A program made the position numbers and the translations under genes. The notes beneath the pieces were generated by a model. The model ran no database searches. It saw nothing but the letters and a program-made list of their open reading frames with translations, and was not told the origin of the DNA. From NCBI RefSeq assembly GCF_024171945.1, contig NZ_JAMTCR010000006.1, forward strand, positions 744,001 through 808,000: a stretch of DNA of 64,000 nucleotides, given 5' to 3'. The stretch comes from Actinokineospora globicatena (GTDB lineage: Bacteria > Actinomycetota > Actinomycetes > Mycobacteriales > Pseudonocardiaceae). Shown here in pieces: positions 46,485-58,308 of this stretch (position 1 is its first letter; every line of letters starts with the position of its first letter).

Positions 46485-47288
46485 TCAGTGCGACCAGCCG
46501 GGCCCCTTGTGTCCACTGTGGACGTCGAGCTGGTAGCCCTTGGCGGTGAAGCTGGCCAGCACGCTGAACCGGTCGCCGCGCACCACCGTGTGCCGCCACT
46601 CCACCGGGGTCCGCCCGGCCAGCCCCAGCCGGTCGATGGCCAGCGCCGCGGTGTCCGCGGGCGCGGCGAGCAGCCTGCGCTCACCCGGGGTCGGCACGAC
46701 CGCGCGGATGCGCTCCTGGCCGTCGGTGAGCCGGATCCCGCAGCGCTCGTCCAACTCCCGGTAGAGCGAGGTCTCGGTGAAGTCCGCGTCCCGCAGCCCG
46801 GCGGCCAGCGCGTGCGGCAGCCACACCCGGTCCACCGCCAGCGGCGTGCCACCGGCGAAGCGCACCCGCTCCAGGTAGAGCAGCGGCGTCGACTCCTCCA
46901 GGCCCAGTTTCGCGGCCACCACCCCGTCCGCGCGCACGTCGAGCACCCGGACCGAACTGGTGGCGCTCAGGCCGTTGGCCCGCACCGACGCGAACAGGCT
47001 GTACAGCGCGCCCAGCGGCTGGGTGATCTCGGTCTGCCTGCCCAACCGGGGCGGGTGGCCGCGACCGGCGACGACGGTGCCGTCGGCGCGCAACCGGCGC
47101 AGCGCCTCGCGCACGGTGTTGCGGCTCACCTCGTAGGCTGCGGCCAGCGCCAGCTCACCGGGGAAGGAGCGGGTGAACTCACCGCCCTCGACCCGGCGCA
47201 GCAGGTCCGCGTGCAGTTGCGCCCACAGCGGGGTGGGCAGGCTCCGGTCGAGGCGGGCCGCGCCTGGGCGCTCGACGGCCGGGATCAC
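46485..47288 (-). CDS. GntR/HutC-family regulator with UTRA domain
   Basis: A 267-residue regulator. The N-terminal winged helix contains PLWAQLHADLLRRVEGGEF and VSRNTVREALRRLRADGTVV. The C-terminal UTRA ligand-binding domain runs from about residue 95 (SSVRVLDVRADGV) to the end, with VEWRHTVVRGDRFSVLA. DasR belongs to this subfamily, but the sequence does not match DasR closely enough for me to call it that; sugar phosphates or other small acids are typical ligands. It is convergent with the intradiol dioxygenase gene. Targets are unknown. Confidence 0.85.
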   Translation of the reverse strand: MIPAVERPGAARLDRSLPTPLWAQLHADLLRRVEGGEFTRSFPGELALAAAYEVSRNTVREALRRLRADGTVVAGRGHPPRLGRQTEITQPLGALYSLFASVRANGLSATSSVRVLDVRADGVVAAKLGLEESTPLLYLERVRFAGGTPLAVDRVWLPHALAAGLRDADFTETSLYRELDERCGIRLTDGQERIRAVVPTPGERRLLAAPADTAALAIDRLGLAGRTPVEWRHTVVRGDRFSVLASFTAKGYQLDVHSGHKGPGWSH

Positions 47289-47438
47289 CGCCGCTCACCC
47301 CCCTCGCGTGCCTGGTCGGCGGATCGTTCACCGTCGAACCTAGCAGGTGGGCGCGCGCTCCTGGGGGCGCTCGGGCGAATCAACCGGTCGCGGGCGCCAC
47401 CGGGAGTTCACTGTGGATTACTGGTCGGTCGGGGTCGG

Positions 47439-48428
47439 CTACCCGACCATCTCGTGCCCGCGCACGGCCTCGCGCTGGCGGGGGAGCGCGGTGCTCTCCA
47501 GGTACCACTGGTAGGTCGCGGCGATCCCCGCGCGCAGCCGGATCCTGGGCTCCCAGCCCAGGCCGGTGAGGGTGCGGATGTCGAGCACCCGGCGCGGCGC
47601 CCCGTCGGGCATCTCCGCGTCGAACTCGAAGGACCCGGTGTAGCCGATGGTCTCCGCCAGCATCTTGGCCAGGTCGGCGATGCTGATGTCGCGGCCGGTG
47701 CCGATGTTGACCGGCGCGGGCTCGTCGTAGTGCTCCAGCAGCGTCACGCACGCCTCGGCCAGGTCGTCGACGTGCAGGAACTCCCGGCGCGGGGTGCCGG
47801 TGCCCCACACCTGCACCGACTCCGCGCCCGACTGCGCCGCCTCGTGGATGCGCCGCATCAGACCGGCCAGCACGTGCGAGGAGGTCGGGTGGAAGTTGTC
47901 GCCGGGGCCGTAGAGGTTGGTCGGCATGGCGCTGATCCAGGCCAGCCCGTCCTGCTCGCGCACCGCCCGCACCTGCGCCATCCCGGCGATCTTGGCGATG
48001 GCGTAGGACTCCGTGGTGGGCTCCAGGGCGCCGGTCATCACCGAGGTCTCGCGGATCGGCTGCCGCGACTCGCGCGGGTACAGGCACGACGAGGCCAGGA
48101 ACAGCAGCCGCGGCACCCGCAGCGCGCGGGCGGCGTCGAACACGGAGACCTGGATGCGCAGGTTGTCGGAGATGATGTCGGCCGGTTGGGTGACGGTGGT
48201 GAGGATGCCGCCGCCGCGCGCCGCGGCGAGCACCACCACGTCCGGGCGGTGCTCGGCGAAGAACCGGGCGGTCGCGGCGTGGTCGCGCAGGTCCACTTCG
48301 GACGACGAGGCCAGGACCAGGTTCTCGTGGCCCGCCGCGCGCAACCGCCCGCACAGCGCCGAGCCCGCCAGGCCGCGGTGGCCCGCGACGAGGATCCGGC
48401 TCGCCGTGGTGAGCCGAGGAGCGTGCAT
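47439..48428 (-). CDS. fcl: GDP-L-fucose synthase-like epimerase/reductase
   Basis: A 329-residue extended short-chain dehydrogenase. The NADP-binding loop is ILVAGHRGLAGSAL, and the catalytic Ser and Tyr-Lys are in LASSCLYP and YAIAKIAG. NLYGPGDNFHP, with VWGTGTPRREFLHVDDLA further on, is characteristic of GDP-4-keto-6-deoxymannose epimerase/reductase (Fcl/WcaG). It makes GDP-fucose or a related deoxysugar for cell-surface glycans or glycosylated products. No gmd partner is nearby. ATG 48428 was chosen because a GAAGGA ribosome site precedes it. Confidence 0.88.
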   Translation of the reverse strand: MHAPRLTTASRILVAGHRGLAGSALCGRLRAAGHENLVLASSSEVDLRDHAATARFFAEHRPDVVVLAAARGGGILTTVTQPADIISDNLRIQVSVFDAARALRVPRLLFLASSCLYPRESRQPIRETSVMTGALEPTTESYAIAKIAGMAQVRAVREQDGLAWISAMPTNLYGPGDNFHPTSSHVLAGLMRRIHEAAQSGAESVQVWGTGTPRREFLHVDDLAEACVTLLEHYDEPAPVNIGTGRDISIADLAKMLAETIGYTGSFEFDAEMPDGAPRRVLDIRTLTGLGWEPRIRLRAGIAATYQWYLESTALPRQREAVRGHEMVG

Positions 48429-48905
48429 CTGCGGTCCTTCCCGTCCAGGGGTGCCGGGCCCCGGGGCCCGGCAGCCCCGGTGATCACCGACGGTCGTGCG
48501 CCAGGATGGCATCCGCCGCGCGGCCGCGCCGCTGGTCGGGGCGCTGGTGGGACCGGTGGGGCACCTGGGGGCGACCCGGGCCGCGACGGTGCGTGCTGAA
48601 CACCCGGGTCCGGACCTGCCAGCATCCCCTGAACAGGTAGAGATCGACGGACTTGAGTCACTGAAGGTCCTGGTTTTTCCCGATTGGTGGCGGCGTTACC
48701 CCACCAACGGGTCAACTTCGGGTGGGCGGGTCGCCCGGTGGTCGTCCCGTCCACTGTGGAGGACCGGGCCGTCACCTGTTCGGGCGCGCACGACCGTCCC
48801 TTTGGGAAGGTCCAGGGGGAGGGGGCGGATCCGCCGGTGGGGCGGCACGGCGACCGCGGTGGCCCCGGTCGACGCGGCTGGGCGCGCCACCGGGGCGACG
48901 GGTGA
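48429..48905. other. Gene-free interval
   Basis: 477 bases between the fcl start and the STAS-gene stop. It holds the fcl promoter (an AT-richer patch around 48640-48690 with GGTTTTTCCCG) and one CCACTGTGG motif at 48751. I see no coding signal, RNA fold or repeat array. Confidence 0.4.
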
Positions 48906-49301
48906 TCAGTGCAGGCGCTGCTGGGGGATGGCCACACCGGGGTCGGCGGCCAGCGCGTCGGCGACGCTGCGGAACGGGGCGATCTCGGCGAGCAGGCGGG
49001 TGACCTCCATCGCGCGCAGCACCTGCGGGCAGCAGCAGGCCACCGCGACCCGGCCGCCGTCGCCCCTGGCCCGCTGCTGGGCCTGGGTGAGCAGGGTCAG
49101 GCCGCAGGCGCCGACGAACCCGACGTGGGTCAGGTCCAGCACCAGCAGCCGCGGCTTGCGGGCCAGCCGGACGGTCAGCGCCGCCTCGACGGTCGAGCGG
49201 GTGGCCAGGTCGATGTCGCCGCGCAGGCGCAGCACGGGCACCTCGGCGCCCAGTTCGCCCAGGCGGTCCTGGCAGATGGCTATCTCGGGTGGGTGCCTCA
49301 T
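48906..49301 (-). CDS. STAS-domain protein (anti-sigma antagonist-like)
   Basis: A 131-residue single STAS domain, the fold of SpoIIAA/RsbV-type anti-anti-sigma factors. Strands VPVLRLRGDIDLAT and PRLLVLDLTHVGFV are clear. The loop that carries the phosphorylated Ser (normally DSSG) reads GACG here (FVGACGLTLL), so regulation by a Ser kinase as in RsbV is unlikely. A Cys cluster (ACCCPQV) is also unusual. ATG 49301 was chosen from the position of the first strand. No anti-sigma factor gene is adjacent. Confidence 0.8.
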   Translation of the reverse strand: MRHPPEIAICQDRLGELGAEVPVLRLRGDIDLATRSTVEAALTVRLARKPRLLVLDLTHVGFVGACGLTLLTQAQQRARGDGGRVAVACCCPQVLRAMEVTRLLAEIAPFRSVADALAADPGVAIPQQRLH

Positions 49302-49490
49302 GGGTTTGTGGCGCTCCCTTGAATCGGGGCGGCCACGAAGAAAATGAAGTCCGAGCTCGGTCGTCGCCACCCGAATCGCATCTCCGACGCAGCATCACCG
49401 TGCGGTCGGCTCACCGACCACGCTACGCCCCGCAGCCCCACGCACAACCCCCCAACCCGCGCGCGGGGTGCTGACCAGCGGGAACGCCGG

Positions 49491-50465
49491 TCACAACCAC
49501 CCGCGCCGAGCGGCGAGCAGGCCCGCCTGGAACCGGGTGTCGGCACCCAGGGTAGTCATCATCTCACCGATCCGGCGCACGACCGTGCGCTGGGCCACGC
49601 CGAGCGCCCGGGCGATCGCCTGGTCCTTGAGCCCGGCGGCCATCAGCGACAGCACCTGCCTGTCGCGCTCGGACAGCGTCGCGGTCCGCTCGGCGGCGTC
49701 CTGCCCGCCGAGCACCGGCGCGGCCTGGTCCCACAGCGCCTCGAAGCACATCACCAGGCCCTCCACCAGTGGCGCGGCATGCACCAAGAGCCGGGTCCTG
49801 GTCTCGGCCGAGGCGAACGACACCGGCATCAGCGCCACCCGGCGGTCCACGATCATCATCTTCATCGGCGCCGAGGCCAGCGTCCGGGCCTGCTCGCCGA
49901 GCTCGATGCAGGCCATCATCTGCGCGTAGTGGCCGGGCAGCGCCAGCGCCGGGCCGTGGTAGAGCGAGCGGTACCGCACCCCGCGCCCCAGCGCGACCAG
50001 CTCCTGGTCGTTCTGCACCGGCGTCCCGTGCAGGTACGGCGGCGCGTCGATGATCAGCACCTCTTCGCGCGCGCCCAGCTGCATCTGCGCCAACCGGTGC
50101 TGGATGACGTCGTTGCCCTCCAGGATCTCCACCAGGCTCGACTCCGCCGACGCCGGTGTCTCGCGCAGCCGCAGCGCCAACTCCCGCGCCGCCGCGCGCA
50201 GCCCCTCCAGTTCCTGCTGCCTGCGCGAGACCAGCGCCTCGATGGACACCTCGGGCGGGGCCACGACGTAGCGCATCGGCCGGGCCAGCAGCGTGGTGAC
50301 CAGCCCGGCGGCGGTGAGGGTGCGCAGCGCCCTGCGCACCGCGGGCAGCGGCAGCTCGGCGGAGTCGGCGACGTCCTGGGCGGTCCCGCGCGGGGTGGTG
50401 GCGAGCGCGAGGTACACCGAGTTGTCCGTCTCGCTGAGCCCGACCGGCCCTAACAGGTGCGCCAT
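49491..50465 (-). CDS. TrmB/LuxR-type two-domain regulator
   Basis: A 324-residue regulator. The N-terminal 70 residues form a TrmB-like winged helix (LSETDNSVYLALATTPRGTA). A coiled coil (SRRQQELEGLRAAARELALR) leads into a TrmB-type sensor region with EEVLIIDAPPYLHGTP. The C-terminal LuxR helix-turn-helix reads LSERDRQVLSLMAAGLKDQA and then VAQRTVVRRIGEMM. So it has two DNA-binding domains. It is divergent from an 18-residue cationic peptide gene (50648), which is the most likely target or signal. Confidence 0.85.
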   Translation of the reverse strand: MAHLLGPVGLSETDNSVYLALATTPRGTAQDVADSAELPLPAVRRALRTLTAAGLVTTLLARPMRYVVAPPEVSIEALVSRRQQELEGLRAAARELALRLRETPASAESSLVEILEGNDVIQHRLAQMQLGAREEVLIIDAPPYLHGTPVQNDQELVALGRGVRYRSLYHGPALALPGHYAQMMACIELGEQARTLASAPMKMMIVDRRVALMPVSFASAETRTRLLVHAAPLVEGLVMCFEALWDQAAPVLGGQDAAERTATLSERDRQVLSLMAAGLKDQAIARALGVAQRTVVRRIGEMMTTLGADTRFQAGLLAARRGWL

Positions 50466-50647
50466 GGCGACACCCTAGGCGCGGCCGCCGCGCCATCACA
50501 GCCCCTCGCGGCGGCCGCTGTGAAAATCCACGCGTGTCCTGATCGCGCCGTTGTCCTGTTCGACCCTCGTCCCGTCTGGGGCGCCGGGGCACGCTGGTCG
50601 GGCACGACCTCCTCGCTCCACCCTCCCTGCAGAAGAAGGATCCCGCC

Positions 50648-50704
50648 ATGACCCGCGCCAACCGACGCGTTCGCGGCCTGAAGCGAGCGTTCGCCTCCGC
50701 GTGA
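50648..50704 (+). CDS. 18-residue Arg-rich peptide
   Basis: The open frame ATG...TGA encodes MTRANRRVRGLKRAFASA, a peptide with seven Arg/Lys in 18 residues and no acidic residue. AAGAAGGA (50633-50640) sits 7 bases before the ATG, a strong ribosome site. A perfect 12-bp terminator hairpin begins 6 bases after the stop. This organisation (ribosome site, tiny frame, terminator) marks a free-standing transcript. It is divergent from a TrmB/LuxR regulator. It has no signal peptide, so it may be a leader, a signalling or RiPP-type precursor, or an intracellular effector. I do not recognise it. Confidence 0.6.
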   Translation: MTRANRRVRGLKRAFASA

Positions 50705-50710
50705 TCCGGT

Positions 50711-50742
50711 CGCTGGGCCGCCGTTCCCGGGGCGGCCCAGCG
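50711..50742 (+). terminator. Terminator after the 18-residue peptide gene
   Basis: A perfect 12-bp stem (50711-50722 with 50731-50742) and an 8-base loop. It is downstream of the peptide gene and ahead of the convergent HAF-repeat gene. Confidence 0.8.
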
Positions 50743-50792
50743 GCTGTCCGGACAACTGGTCTGGTCAGCAGGGGCTTGGTGGTGGGGTCTGG

Positions 50793-51935
50793 TTAGCGGG
50801 GTGGCCGCACGGTCCAGCGCAACGGGACCGAGCGGTAGTCCGACGTCGTGGCCGTGCCGATGACCGTGCCCGTGTTGTTGAGGCCGACCGGTGTCGCGTC
50901 GGTCTGGCCCGCGGTGCCGAGGTCGTAGGACCGCCCGGCCCGCCACAGGAAGACGCGGGTCTGGCCCTGCGGGGTCCGCGACCACCCGACCACGTCGCCG
51001 AGGTCGTTCACCGCCACCGCGGCGCTCTGGCCCCCGCCCGGTGACCCGAGTTCGACCGCCGCCCCGTCGCGCCACAGCGTCGCGCGACCACCGGAGGCGC
51101 CCACGATGTCACCGCGCTTGTTGATCGCCCGGCGGTTGTTGGACACCGTCGCGTCGCCTGCCCCGGTCAGCGCGGGCAGCGCGGCGACCTGGTCGCCCTC
51201 CCAGCGCAGGCCGACGCCGTTCTGGTTGCCCACGACCACGCCGTTGTCGTTCGCCGCGACCGGCCGGACCTCGCCCGTGCCGCCGGGGTACGCCGCGAGC
51301 CGCGCGCAGGTCGTCGCGTCGCACCGGAACGCGTAGGCGCCGGTCCCCGACATGGGCAGGAACGACCCCGCCGTGGTCCCGTTCTCGGTCACGACCGACA
51401 GCGACACGTGCGGGCCGGGCGTCGGCGCCGACAGCCTGCTGAACGCGCCGCCGCGCCAGTAGCCGATGTTCTCCATGTGGTACCCGGCGGTGCTGTTCGG
51501 GTAGGTGACGGGGGAGATGCCGCTGTCGGTGATGTCCCCGGTGCCGACGTAGGACCGCGCGGGCCCGGCCAACACCGTCGTCGTCCCGTCCTGCCACAAC
51601 TTCGGCGTCCGCTCGTACTGCCCGCTACCGCCGTTGACGTACTCGGCCCCCACGACCTGCCCGAGGTTGTTGAGCCCCGTCGGCGACCCGCCACCGAGCA
51701 CGCTCACCGAGTCCCCGCGCCACAGCACCACCTGCTCGGGCCCATCGGCCCGCCCGCCCGCGACGACATCGCCCCGGTCGTTGAGGTCCACCACCCCCGC
51801 ACTGGTGAACCCCGGCGGTAGCGGTAACACGCCGTCCGTCAACAACGGACTCCGCACCGCCCCCGACGCCGCCCCCACCCCGATGAACGGCGCCACAGCC
51901 AGCACAACCCCGACAACCACGTACTTGCGCTTCAT
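50793..51935 (-). CDS. Secreted HAF-repeat protein
   Basis: A 380-residue exported protein built of HAF-type beta repeats. A signal peptide (about 1-26) is followed by units of about 40 residues with the pattern 'LN..GDVVG......LWR.G' (for example NLGQVVGAEY, NDNGVVVGNQ, NKRGDIVGAS, NDLGDVVGWS, NNTGTVIGTA). This should fold as a beta-propeller-like structure. Such proteins are common in secreted fractions of actinobacteria, and their function is not known. Two Cys in FRCDATTCARL may form a disulfide. ATG 51935 is the signal-peptide start. Confidence 0.8.
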   Translation of the reverse strand: MKRKYVVVGVVLAVAPFIGVGAASGAVRSPLLTDGVLPLPPGFTSAGVVDLNDRGDVVAGGRADGPEQVVLWRGDSVSVLGGGSPTGLNNLGQVVGAEYVNGGSGQYERTPKLWQDGTTTVLAGPARSYVGTGDITDSGISPVTYPNSTAGYHMENIGYWRGGAFSRLSAPTPGPHVSLSVVTENGTTAGSFLPMSGTGAYAFRCDATTCARLAAYPGGTGEVRPVAANDNGVVVGNQNGVGLRWEGDQVAALPALTGAGDATVSNNRRAINKRGDIVGASGGRATLWRDGAAVELGSPGGGQSAAVAVNDLGDVVGWSRTPQGQTRVFLWRAGRSYDLGTAGQTDATPVGLNNTGTVIGTATTSDYRSVPLRWTVRPPR

Positions 51936-52105
51936 AGGACGAACCTAGTCGTCACCCGACCACCACAAACAGCACCCGGACAGACCAAAGTGGTCATTTC
52001 GAACCTCGAACCTCTTGTCCCACAAGGGATTTGCCCCGACCCGTTCGACGCACGACCACTTGCCGCCCACGTCCGCGGCTGAACGCGAACGACCCCACAA
52101 CGGGC

Positions 52106-52142
52106 GACACCCCCGCCTGACCGACCGAGGCGGGGGTGTCGT
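52106..52142 (-). terminator. Terminator of trypsin-like gene
   Basis: A perfect 14-bp stem (52106-52119 with 52129-52142) and a 9-base loop, 32 bases past the protease stop on the minus strand. It may also serve the HAF-repeat gene's promoter region as an insulator. Confidence 0.75.
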
Positions 52143-52173
52143 GTCCGGACTGCGTGCTCCCGAACGGAACTGA

Positions 52174-55111
<2,938 letters not shown>

Positions 55112-55673
55112 CGTTCCTCCCGCAGGGAGCGCCGCGGACGGCGCTGGAGGGTTTGCCGCCACCGGGCCGCGTCCGGATCAGACGCGGCGTCGACAGCGTT
55201 ACCGGCGAATACTGGCCCCTCTTCCGCGCCCTCGGCAAGACCGGGACGGGCATGGGATGTTGCCGTTTCTTCCCATCTGTTGATCCGCGTCCGGGCGTCG
55301 GTGGGAAATCGCTGGTATGACCGGGCGATACCGCAGCCGATCACCCGCACGGGCGCGCACGTTCGGTACGCTGCTTCAGGTCAACCGCTGGTCAGGGCGG
55401 TGACAGACCGAAAGCGCGGCTATCTGTCAACGGTGAAAACCCTTGCGTACCCGGTCGGCCGATACCTGGGTCCGCCTTGTCCGGCTCCGGTTTCGGTAAG
55501 TGCCGGGATATCGCTGCAGCTACCGGATCGGGTATCTCTCAATCGGGGACCGGGGACGGATCGAATTACCCGGTGATTTCCCAACGGACGGCCCCGATAT
55601 CGAACGTGGCGCCGCCGCTCGTGCAACGAACCACCTCTTCCGCTGCCGGGCGGCCGCAGCTACCTTCCGGTAG
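55112..55673. other. Gene-free divergent promoter region
   Basis: 562 bases between the carboxypeptidase and XRE-regulator genes, with GC lower than in the coding parts from about 55280 to 55600. The promoters of both genes must lie here. I see no convincing small gene, repeat or RNA fold. Confidence 0.4.
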
Positions 55674-56573
55674 GTGGACCCGGCCCCGCACTGCTTCGCC
55701 GACGCCTTGCGCGCGGCCATCGCCGACAGTGAGACGACCCTCGAACGCGTCGCCGAGGCGCTGCGCGCGAGGGGGACTCCGGTCAGCCTCGCGACGCTGA
55801 GCTACTGGCAAACCGGGCGCAGCCGACCCGAACGGCCGCGCTCGATCGCCGCGTTGGGCCACTTGGAGGACTTGCTCGGCCTCGCCGCCGGTGGCCTGCG
55901 CGGGTTGCTGGAAGCGCCGCGCCCCCGAGGTCGGTCCGCCCGGCGCGCGCCGCAGCCGCTGGCCGCGTCCGCGCCGTGGGCCGACACCACCGAGTTCCGC
56001 CGCCTGGTCGCCGAACTCGACCTGAGCCACGACTCGGCGCTGACCCGGCTCTGGGCGCACGACCGGATCGAGATCGGCGCCGACCGGGCCAAGCGGGTGC
56101 AGCGCTCCAGCCAGGTGCTGCGCGCCGAGCGCGACGGCGTCGACCGCCTGGTCGTCACCAGCTGGGCCGAGCGCGAGGGCGGCCAACCGCCGTCGCTGAC
56201 CGGCACCCGCAACTGCACCCTCGGCCGGGTCAACGTCGACCTGCGCGGCGGCCAGGTCGCCGCCGAACTGCTCTTCGACCGCCCCCTGGGCCGCCGCGAG
56301 ACGATCGTCGTGGAGCACGAGTCGCACCTGCCGACCCCGCGCCCGGTCGCCTACGGCCACCAGCGGGTCAGCCGGATGCCGGTGCGCCAGTACCTGCTCG
56401 AGGTCCGCTTCGACCCGCGCGCCCTGCCCCGCTACTGCGTCCAGTTCGCCGAGGTCGACGGCCGCGAGCAGGTCAGGGCCCTGACCCTGGACTCCGCCTA
56501 CACCGCGCACGCCATGGCCATCGACCTCGAACCCGGCCGCTACGGCGTCCGCTGGGCCTGGGGCGCGAGCTGA
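55674..56573 (+). CDS. XRE-like helix-turn-helix protein
   Basis: A 299-residue protein. The N-terminus (about 10-75) is a Cro/C1-type DNA-binding domain with LERVAEALRARGTPVSLATL and the SYWQTGRSRPERPRS recognition part. An Arg-rich linker (PRPRGRSARRAP) is followed by a large beta-rich domain I do not recognise (from about 100), probably for ligand or partner binding. GTG 55674 follows TTCCGGTAG with no real ribosome site, so the message may be leaderless. Lone regulators of this design are common in filamentous actinobacteria; the target is unknown. Confidence 0.75.
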   Translation: MDPAPHCFADALRAAIADSETTLERVAEALRARGTPVSLATLSYWQTGRSRPERPRSIAALGHLEDLLGLAAGGLRGLLEAPRPRGRSARRAPQPLAASAPWADTTEFRRLVAELDLSHDSALTRLWAHDRIEIGADRAKRVQRSSQVLRAERDGVDRLVVTSWAEREGGQPPSLTGTRNCTLGRVNVDLRGGQVAAELLFDRPLGRRETIVVEHESHLPTPRPVAYGHQRVSRMPVRQYLLEVRFDPRALPRYCVQFAEVDGREQVRALTLDSAYTAHAMAIDLEPGRYGVRWAWGAS

Positions 56574-56613
56574 GGTCCCCCGGATTGTCGTCCCGGTGCG
56601 GCATGCTGGGCCG

Positions 56614-56937
56614 GTGACCACCGAGCCGCTGATCCCGGACCCGCTCTACACGGGCCTGTCGTCGCTGGCCAGCCAGGAGGCCACCCGCTTCACCGACCGC
56701 AACCTGCGCGTCCGCCGCTCCCCGGTGGTCCACGCGGTCCGGATGACCCCCTGGGTGGCAGGCCTGACCATGCCCGCCCCAGCCTGCGGCCAAGGCTGGT
56801 CCGGCCCCGGCGCGGGCGAACTCCACCCCGCCGCTGAACCCGTCACCTGCGGCCACTGCCTCTCCTCAGCCGAAGCCCGCGCCGCCGCGGTCACCGGGTC
56901 CGCGGTCACCCAGCCACCACTGCCTTTCCCCGCCTGA
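56614..56937 (+). CDS. Small Cys-containing hypothetical protein
   Basis: A 107-residue protein I do not recognise. GTG 56614 has no strong ribosome site. Cys residues appear in a PACGQGW segment and a VTCGHCLSS knuckle, which together could bind zinc in a loose ribbon. Codon use is typical, with GC-rich third positions. It lies 40 bases after the XRE-regulator stop on the same strand and may be cotranscribed with it. Confidence 0.55.
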   Translation: MTTEPLIPDPLYTGLSSLASQEATRFTDRNLRVRRSPVVHAVRMTPWVAGLTMPAPACGQGWSGPGAGELHPAAEPVTCGHCLSSAEARAAAVTGSAVTQPPLPFPA

Positions 56938-57128
56938 CCGCACCTGCGACCAGGGGGAATCCCGCACGAGCGAACCGATGCCGTGGTCGCTGCCTGTCTT
57001 GAGTCTTGGCCACGACGTCAGCTAGTCAGGTGCTGCCGTCCCGGGGCTGACCTGTGGTGGTCGGCAGTTCTGTCGGGTTGGTGGGCGGTATCGGTCGGGG
57101 AGTGGGTGGCGGCACTACCGTTCTGGGC

Positions 57129-58067
57129 ATGAGTGGGAGCCAGCACGGGGTGATCAGTGTGGTTGGCGAGGTGTTGGTCGACCTCGTCGCTGGGCCGGAT
57201 GGGCGGACTTTCACCGCGCATCCGGGTGGTGGGCCTGCCAACGCGGCGATCGCGGTGGCGCGGCTCGGGGGGCGGGCGGTGTTGAGCACCACCTTCGGCG
57301 ACGACCTGTTCGGTGCCCTCGTCCGCGCGCACCTCGAAGAGTCCGATGTGGACATCCGCATGCTGTCGTCCACCGGCGCGACCAGCGTCGCCTTCGCTGC
57401 CACCGACGAGCACGGGGTCGCCCGCTACGACTTCCGGGTGTCCTGGGACGTCCAAGCCGTCCCGCTGGTGGACGGGGCCGCGTTCCTGCACACCGGGTCG
57501 CTGGCGGCGGCGCTGGCGCCCAGTGCGGTGGAGGCCGCGATGCGGGCGGCGCGGGCGGCGGGCACCCCGGTCAGCCTCGACCCGAACATCCGCCCGACGC
57601 TGGCCGGGCGGCCCGAGGTCGCCCGTGCGCGGTTCGAGCGGCAGGCCGGGCTCGCGGACGTGCTGAAGGTCAGCGAGGAGGACCTGGAGTGGCTCTACCC
57701 GGGCACCGACCCGGTCAGCCGCGCCGAGTCGCTGCTCATCCTCGGTCCGCGGCTGGTCGTGTTGACCCGGGGACCGCGCGGCGCCCTCGCGGTGACCACC
57801 GCGCTGGCCGTCGAGCGCCCGGCTCCGGCCGTCGACGTCGTCGACACGGTGGGGGCGGGGGACGCGTTCACCGCGGGCCTGGTGAGCGTGCTGGCCCGCC
57901 GGGAGGTGCCCCTCGGTCGGCTCGACGAGACCACCCTCGGCGACGCACTGGCGGTGGCCACGACCGTCGGGGCGATCACCTGCTCGCGGGCCGGGGCCGA
58001 CTCGCCGCGCGCGGACGAACTGGGCGCGGTGGCCGCCCTGTTGGACCGGGGTCCGGCATCCGGTTGA
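57129..58067 (+). CDS. PfkB-family sugar kinase
   Basis: A 312-residue ribokinase/fructokinase-type enzyme that phosphorylates a sugar with ATP. The N-terminal substrate motif GGGPANAAIAVARLGG and the C-terminal signature DTVGAGDAFTAGLVSV, with the catalytic Asp, are intact. SLDPNIRPTL in the middle is typical of fructokinases. ATG 57129 was chosen because the first strand (ISVVGEVLVDLVAG) starts there. No sugar transporter is adjacent. Fructose is the likeliest substrate, but ribose or a nucleoside is possible. Confidence 0.88.
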   Translation: MSGSQHGVISVVGEVLVDLVAGPDGRTFTAHPGGGPANAAIAVARLGGRAVLSTTFGDDLFGALVRAHLEESDVDIRMLSSTGATSVAFAATDEHGVARYDFRVSWDVQAVPLVDGAAFLHTGSLAAALAPSAVEAAMRAARAAGTPVSLDPNIRPTLAGRPEVARARFERQAGLADVLKVSEEDLEWLYPGTDPVSRAESLLILGPRLVVLTRGPRGALAVTTALAVERPAPAVDVVDTVGAGDAFTAGLVSVLARREVPLGRLDETTLGDALAVATTVGAITCSRAGADSPRADELGAVAALLDRGPASG

Positions 58068-58308
58068 ACCCAGCGTGTCGTTCGCCACCCTTCCGGGTTA
58101 ACTCGACCCTGGTTGTCGGAGGTCTGATGACACGGCCATCCGGCCCAATATCACCCCTACGGGGCTCCATCTTCCGGGTGACGGTTGCGCCAGGGGGCGC
58201 GCGGCCACCACCCTGACGAGTACGACGTACGGTGGGGGCCGTTCGAAGCGGTCGCCGCGTGTCCTACTCTGTTCACCGTCCGTTGCCGCTTCCTGTGGAG
58301 TCAGTCAC

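Noticed and set aside
46485..47288. Calling the GntR/HutC regulator DasR
   Set aside because: Both share the family, but the winged-helix and UTRA sequences do not match DasR closely as I recall it. The DasR-type sites are not near this gene.
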